This document shows, piece after piece, positions 4,961 through 7,565 of a DNA stretch of 7,565 nt; positions within the stretch are counted from its first letter, which is position 1; every line of letters starts with the position of its first letter. Location of the stretch: assembly GCA_937881255.1 (NCBI GenBank), contig CALGFH010000419.1, positions 1-7,565 on the forward strand, written 5' to 3'. Made by a program: the position numbers and the translations under genes. The stretch comes from an uncultured Actinomycetes bacterium (GTDB taxonomy: Bacteria > Actinomycetota > CALGFH01). The notes beneath the pieces were generated by a model. It did no database searches. It was given only the letters and a program-made list of their open reading frames with translations, and was not told the origin of the DNA.

Positions 4961-4976
4961 TCCGCTCTCCGCGGAG
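4960..4976 (-). terminator. weak hairpin after the protease gene
   Basis: CTCCGC (4976-4971) and GCGGAG (4965-4960) form a 6-bp stem with a 5-base loop, 11 bases beyond the protease stop. The following bases are AGAATTCTT, with only a weak T content. It may end the protease transcript before the whiB7 promoter, but it is a poor intrinsic terminator. Confidence 0.25.
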
Positions 4977-4987
4977 GCCGCCGGCCC

Positions 4988-7549
4988 CTACAGGACCCGC
5001 ACGTAGTGGCGCCGTGACCGGGAGGTGTTGCCGGCGGCGTCGGTGGCCTCGAGCACGTAGGAGAAGGTCCCCCGCAGCCAGGCGCCGGCCGAGGTCTTGC
5101 CGCTCCAGGTGACCCGCTGGCGCCCGGCGGCCAGGGTCCCGCTCTGCAGGACCCGGACCACCCTGGTGCTGGCGTAGCGGTAGATCACGACCCGGAGCCG
5201 GCCCCGCTCCGAGGAGGTCATGGCGAACCTGGTGGTGTCCCGGTCGCCGTCGTCGGGCCGGGGCTCGAACGGGTTGGGGGCGGCGGTGGCGTCGGCGATC
5301 CGCGGCCGCTGCTCGTCCAGGGTGAGCGGGTAGGTCCTCAGCAGGGCCCGTCCGCCCGGCTCGGTGTACAGGACCCGGAGGGTGTAGCCGCCGGGGCCGC
5401 TGTCGCCGCCGTCCCAGGTGCGGGCGCCGCCGCCGGTCTGGCGGTCGACCGAGCTGGTGCCGCTGGTGACGAACGAGGTGATGGTCCAGCCGGGGATCGC
5501 CCCGGCGGTCCAGGCGCAGCGGTCCCTGACGCCGTCGCCGTTGGGGCTGCAGGCGGGGACCGGGACCTCGATCGGCAGGCCGGCCGCGTTGCGCACCGTC
5601 CAGGTCAGGCGGTAGTCGCCGGTCGACCCGGTGGAGAACACGTCGAGCAGGTAGGTGCCGCGGGTCTCGGCCTCGAAGTGGAGCCCGGTGGTCGGGCAGC
5701 CGACCTCCTCGCCGCCGCCGCAGGCCAGGGTCTGGTCGAGCTGGCCGAAGACGTCGGTGGTGCCGGCGTCGAAGAGCAGGGCGGCCACCGGGTCGGGCGA
5801 GAGGCTGGCGATCGACACGTCGAGGCGGTCGCCCCGGCCGAGGGTGACGGCGTAGACGTCGTCCAGGTCGTCGCCGTCCACGCTCGCCACCCGCCGCCAG
5901 GCGTCGACGCCGGGTGCCTGGTCGTCGGCGGCCAGGACCAGCACGGGCACCGAGTCGATGGCCGAGGTCCCGTCCACGGTGGCGGTGGCCAGCTCGACCC
6001 GGAGGCCCGGTTCGAGGTCGCCGGAGCCCAGCGTGGCCCGGTAGGTGCCCTCCTCGCCCTCGACCTCCTCGAAGGCGGCGGTGCCGGAGGCGGCGGTGGC
6101 GAAGCTGGCCGAGCCCGGGTTCGTGGCCACCCCGTCACCGGCCTGGAACGCGTAGGCGACGAAGGTGGTGTCCGGGTGGGGCAGCTGGCCGTCGCCCGAC
6201 CCGAGGCCGCCGCTCGTCTCCAGGACCAGGGCCGGCGGGGCGGCCGGGTCGTGGGCGCCGACGAAGGCGTCGGCGTCGGCCAGCCCGTGGGCCCACTGCT
6301 TGGCGTCGCTGGCGCCGCCCGGGTGGAGCTCGTCGGCGCTCGACTCCAGGGCCAGCCGGGCCAGCAGCGGGCTGCGGCTGGAGGCCAGGGCGAGCACGCC
6401 GGAGACGATCGGGGCCGAGAACGAGGTGCCGCTGTTGAAGGCGACGCCGTCCAGGCTGTCGCCGGGGCAGCCGCCGTCCTGGTCGAAGCCGGGGACCACG
6501 GCCACGGCCACGCAGTCGCCGGGGGCGACCACGTCGACCTTGCCGTAGGAGGAGAAGTCGGCGACCTCGCCGCCGTCGTCGGTGGCCCCGACCGAGATCA
6601 CGCCCGGGAACGACGCCGGGTACTGGGGGATGCGGTCGCCGGTGTTGCCGGCCGAGGCGACCACGACCTTGCCGGCGGCGAGCACGATGGCGATGGCCTG
6701 CCGCTCGGCCTCGGACCACTGGGAGCCGCCGAGGCTCAGGTTGACCACGTCGATCGCCGGGTCGGTGGCGATGTGGAGGAGGGCGCTGCGCAGGTACGAG
6801 CTGGGGATGCCGCCGCCGGTGGCGTCGACCCGGTAGGAGACGATGGTGGCGTCGGGGGCGGCGCCGGTGGTGCCGTCGTCGTCGTCGGCGGCCGCGATCA
6901 CGCTGGCCACCTCGGTGCCGTGGGAGCTGGTGGGCGTGGCCTCGGCGGCGACGCAGCCGCTGTCCAGGCAGCGCCAGCGCTGAGCGACCCGGTCCTCGAG
7001 GTCGAGGTCGTTGGACTCGTCGACGCCGGTGGTGGCGGGGTCGTCGGGGATCGCCTCCCGCACCCCGGTGTCGACCACGGCCACGGTGCGGCCGTCGCCC
7101 CGGTGGTCGTCGTCGTGGGCCGCGACCACGTTGGCGCCCGGGCGGGGCTGGAGGTGCCAGCAGACGTCCGGGTCGCAGGCGTCGAGCCGCCGCACCCAGT
7201 CCGGCTCGGCGAAGGCCACCCCGGGCCGGTGGGCCAGCCGGCGGGCGGCCGCGCGGACGTCGGCGCCCCGGTCCAGCTCGACCACCCGGGTCCGGCCCGT
7301 GCCGGCCACGACCCGGCCGTCGACCGCGGCCGCGGCCGTCCGCCGGCCCTGCTCCCCCGACCCGGCCTCGAACCCGACCAGCACCCGCCCGGGCACGAAC
7401 GCGTCCTGCCGGGCCGCTGGCCGGGCCCGTTCCGCCGGGGCCGGGGCCGGCTCGGCCGCCCCGGCCGCCGGGGCGGCCAGCGGGAGGGCGGACAGCGCCA
7501 CGGAGAGCGCGAGGATGCGGGCGAGCGAGGGCCGACCGGGCATACCCAT
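4988..7549 (-). CDS. secreted subtilisin-family (S8) serine protease, multidomain
   Basis: An 853-residue exported endopeptidase. A signal peptide (about 1-32: Arg6 and Arg11, then a Leu/Ala-rich core, cleavage likely near AGA-AEP) precedes an I9-like inhibitory propeptide (about 50-120, FVPGRVLVGF to VAFAEPDW). The catalytic domain spans about 130-435, with triad Asp160 (VAVVDTGV), His210 (SSHGTEVAS) and Ser376 (SGTSFSAP), and oxyanion Asn302 (SAGNTG). All are intact, so it should be active. After it come a possible Ig-like domain (about 438-540), a pre-peptidase-C-terminal-like beta domain (about 547-652), a CSPNGDGVRD-containing segment (667-676), and a FlgD-like Ig domain at the end (about 755-850). 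All ten cysteines form close pairs, which fits oxidative folding outside the cell. No LPxTG or other anchor is visible, so it is probably released. The ATG at 7549 has AAGGA 11 bases upstream; a second ATG two codons later is possible. The promoter is outside the window. whiB7 follows on the same strand but has its own promoter. Confidence 0.93.
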   Translation of the reverse strand: MGMPGRPSLARILALSVALSALPLAAPAAGAAEPAPAPAERARPAARQDAFVPGRVLVGFEAGSGEQGRRTAAAAVDGRVVAGTGRTRVVELDRGADVRAAARRLAHRPGVAFAEPDWVRRLDACDPDVCWHLQPRPGANVVAAHDDDHRGDGRTVAVVDTGVREAIPDDPATTGVDESNDLDLEDRVAQRWRCLDSGCVAAEATPTSSHGTEVASVIAAADDDDGTTGAAPDATIVSYRVDATGGGIPSSYLRSALLHIATDPAIDVVNLSLGGSQWSEAERQAIAIVLAAGKVVVASAGNTGDRIPQYPASFPGVISVGATDDGGEVADFSSYGKVDVVAPGDCVAVAVVPGFDQDGGCPGDSLDGVAFNSGTSFSAPIVSGVLALASSRSPLLARLALESSADELHPGGASDAKQWAHGLADADAFVGAHDPAAPPALVLETSGGLGSGDGQLPHPDTTFVAYAFQAGDGVATNPGSASFATAASGTAAFEEVEGEEGTYRATLGSGDLEPGLRVELATATVDGTSAIDSVPVLVLAADDQAPGVDAWRRVASVDGDDLDDVYAVTLGRGDRLDVSIASLSPDPVAALLFDAGTTDVFGQLDQTLACGGGEEVGCPTTGLHFEAETRGTYLLDVFSTGSTGDYRLTWTVRNAAGLPIEVPVPACSPNGDGVRDRCAWTAGAIPGWTITSFVTSGTSSVDRQTGGGARTWDGGDSGPGGYTLRVLYTEPGGRALLRTYPLTLDEQRPRIADATAAPNPFEPRPDDGDRDTTRFAMTSSERGRLRVVIYRYASTRVVRVLQSGTLAAGRQRVTWSGKTSAGAWLRGTFSYVLEATDAAGNTSRSRRHYVRVL

Positions 7550-7565
7550 GGGAGATGGCGTCCTT

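Noticed and set aside
4418..5017. Plus-strand frames of 199 and 156 codons (4418-5017 and 4536-5006)
   Set aside because: They are antisense to whiB7, its leader and the end of the protease. They have no ribosome binding site or recognisable domain, and the minus-strand elements explain this region fully.
1..7565. CRISPR array, insertion sequence, tRNA or rRNA genes, phage or toxin-antitoxin modules
   Set aside because: I saw no spaced direct repeats, transposase motifs, terminal inverted repeats, tRNA-like cloverleaf or rRNA sequence. Gene order and composition look like ordinary chromosome.

Overview
This window is strongly GC-rich DNA from an actinobacterium (Actinomycetota). The main reasons are a WhiB-family iron-sulfur regulator, a cyclase of the alpha/beta-hydrolase plus class III cyclase type that is common in mycobacteria and relatives, frequent GTG starts, and at least one promoter of leaderless layout. 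The class or genus cannot be fixed from the sequence.

Left part (1-3964): a small zinc-ribbon protein (minus strand, 87-320) is divergent from a DUF2568/YrdB-type membrane protein (plus, 441-842). The latter converges on a hydrolase-cyclase signalling protein (minus, 839-2173), and one CTAG tetranucleotide supplies the stop codon of both genes. Divergent from the cyclase across 52 bp is a two-gene operon: a zinc-ribbon plus metallo-beta-lactamase-fold protein (2226-3053), coupled by an ATGA overlap to an EamA/DMT-type transporter (3050-3964).

Right part (minus strand, 7549 to 3990): a large secreted subtilisin-like protease (4988-7549) is followed by a whiB7 (wblC)-type regulator (4194-4499) and a 56-residue Arg-rich small protein (3990-4160) with a near-perfect ribosome binding site.

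The most interesting segment is the roughly 490 bp between the protease and whiB7. It can be read as a complete transcription-attenuation leader. It holds a TTGACC-17-CAGGGT promoter with an AT-rich block just upstream, a 65-codon upstream reading frame behind a consensus Shine-Dalgarno, and a strong intrinsic terminator before the whiB7 start. A 10-base segment inside the upstream frame is perfectly complementary to the 5' arm of the terminator and so could act as an antiterminator. Attenuation control of whiB7 by a translated leader is known in mycobacteria and Streptomyces. This specific leader, with a long upstream frame that carries the antiterminator strand, and the small gene behind whiB7 are the parts most worth following up.

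Other points of note: the hydrolase half of the cyclase has lost its nucleophile serine and its histidine; the MBL-fold protein keeps only one of the two canonical metal sites; and all ten cysteines of the protease fall into five close pairs.
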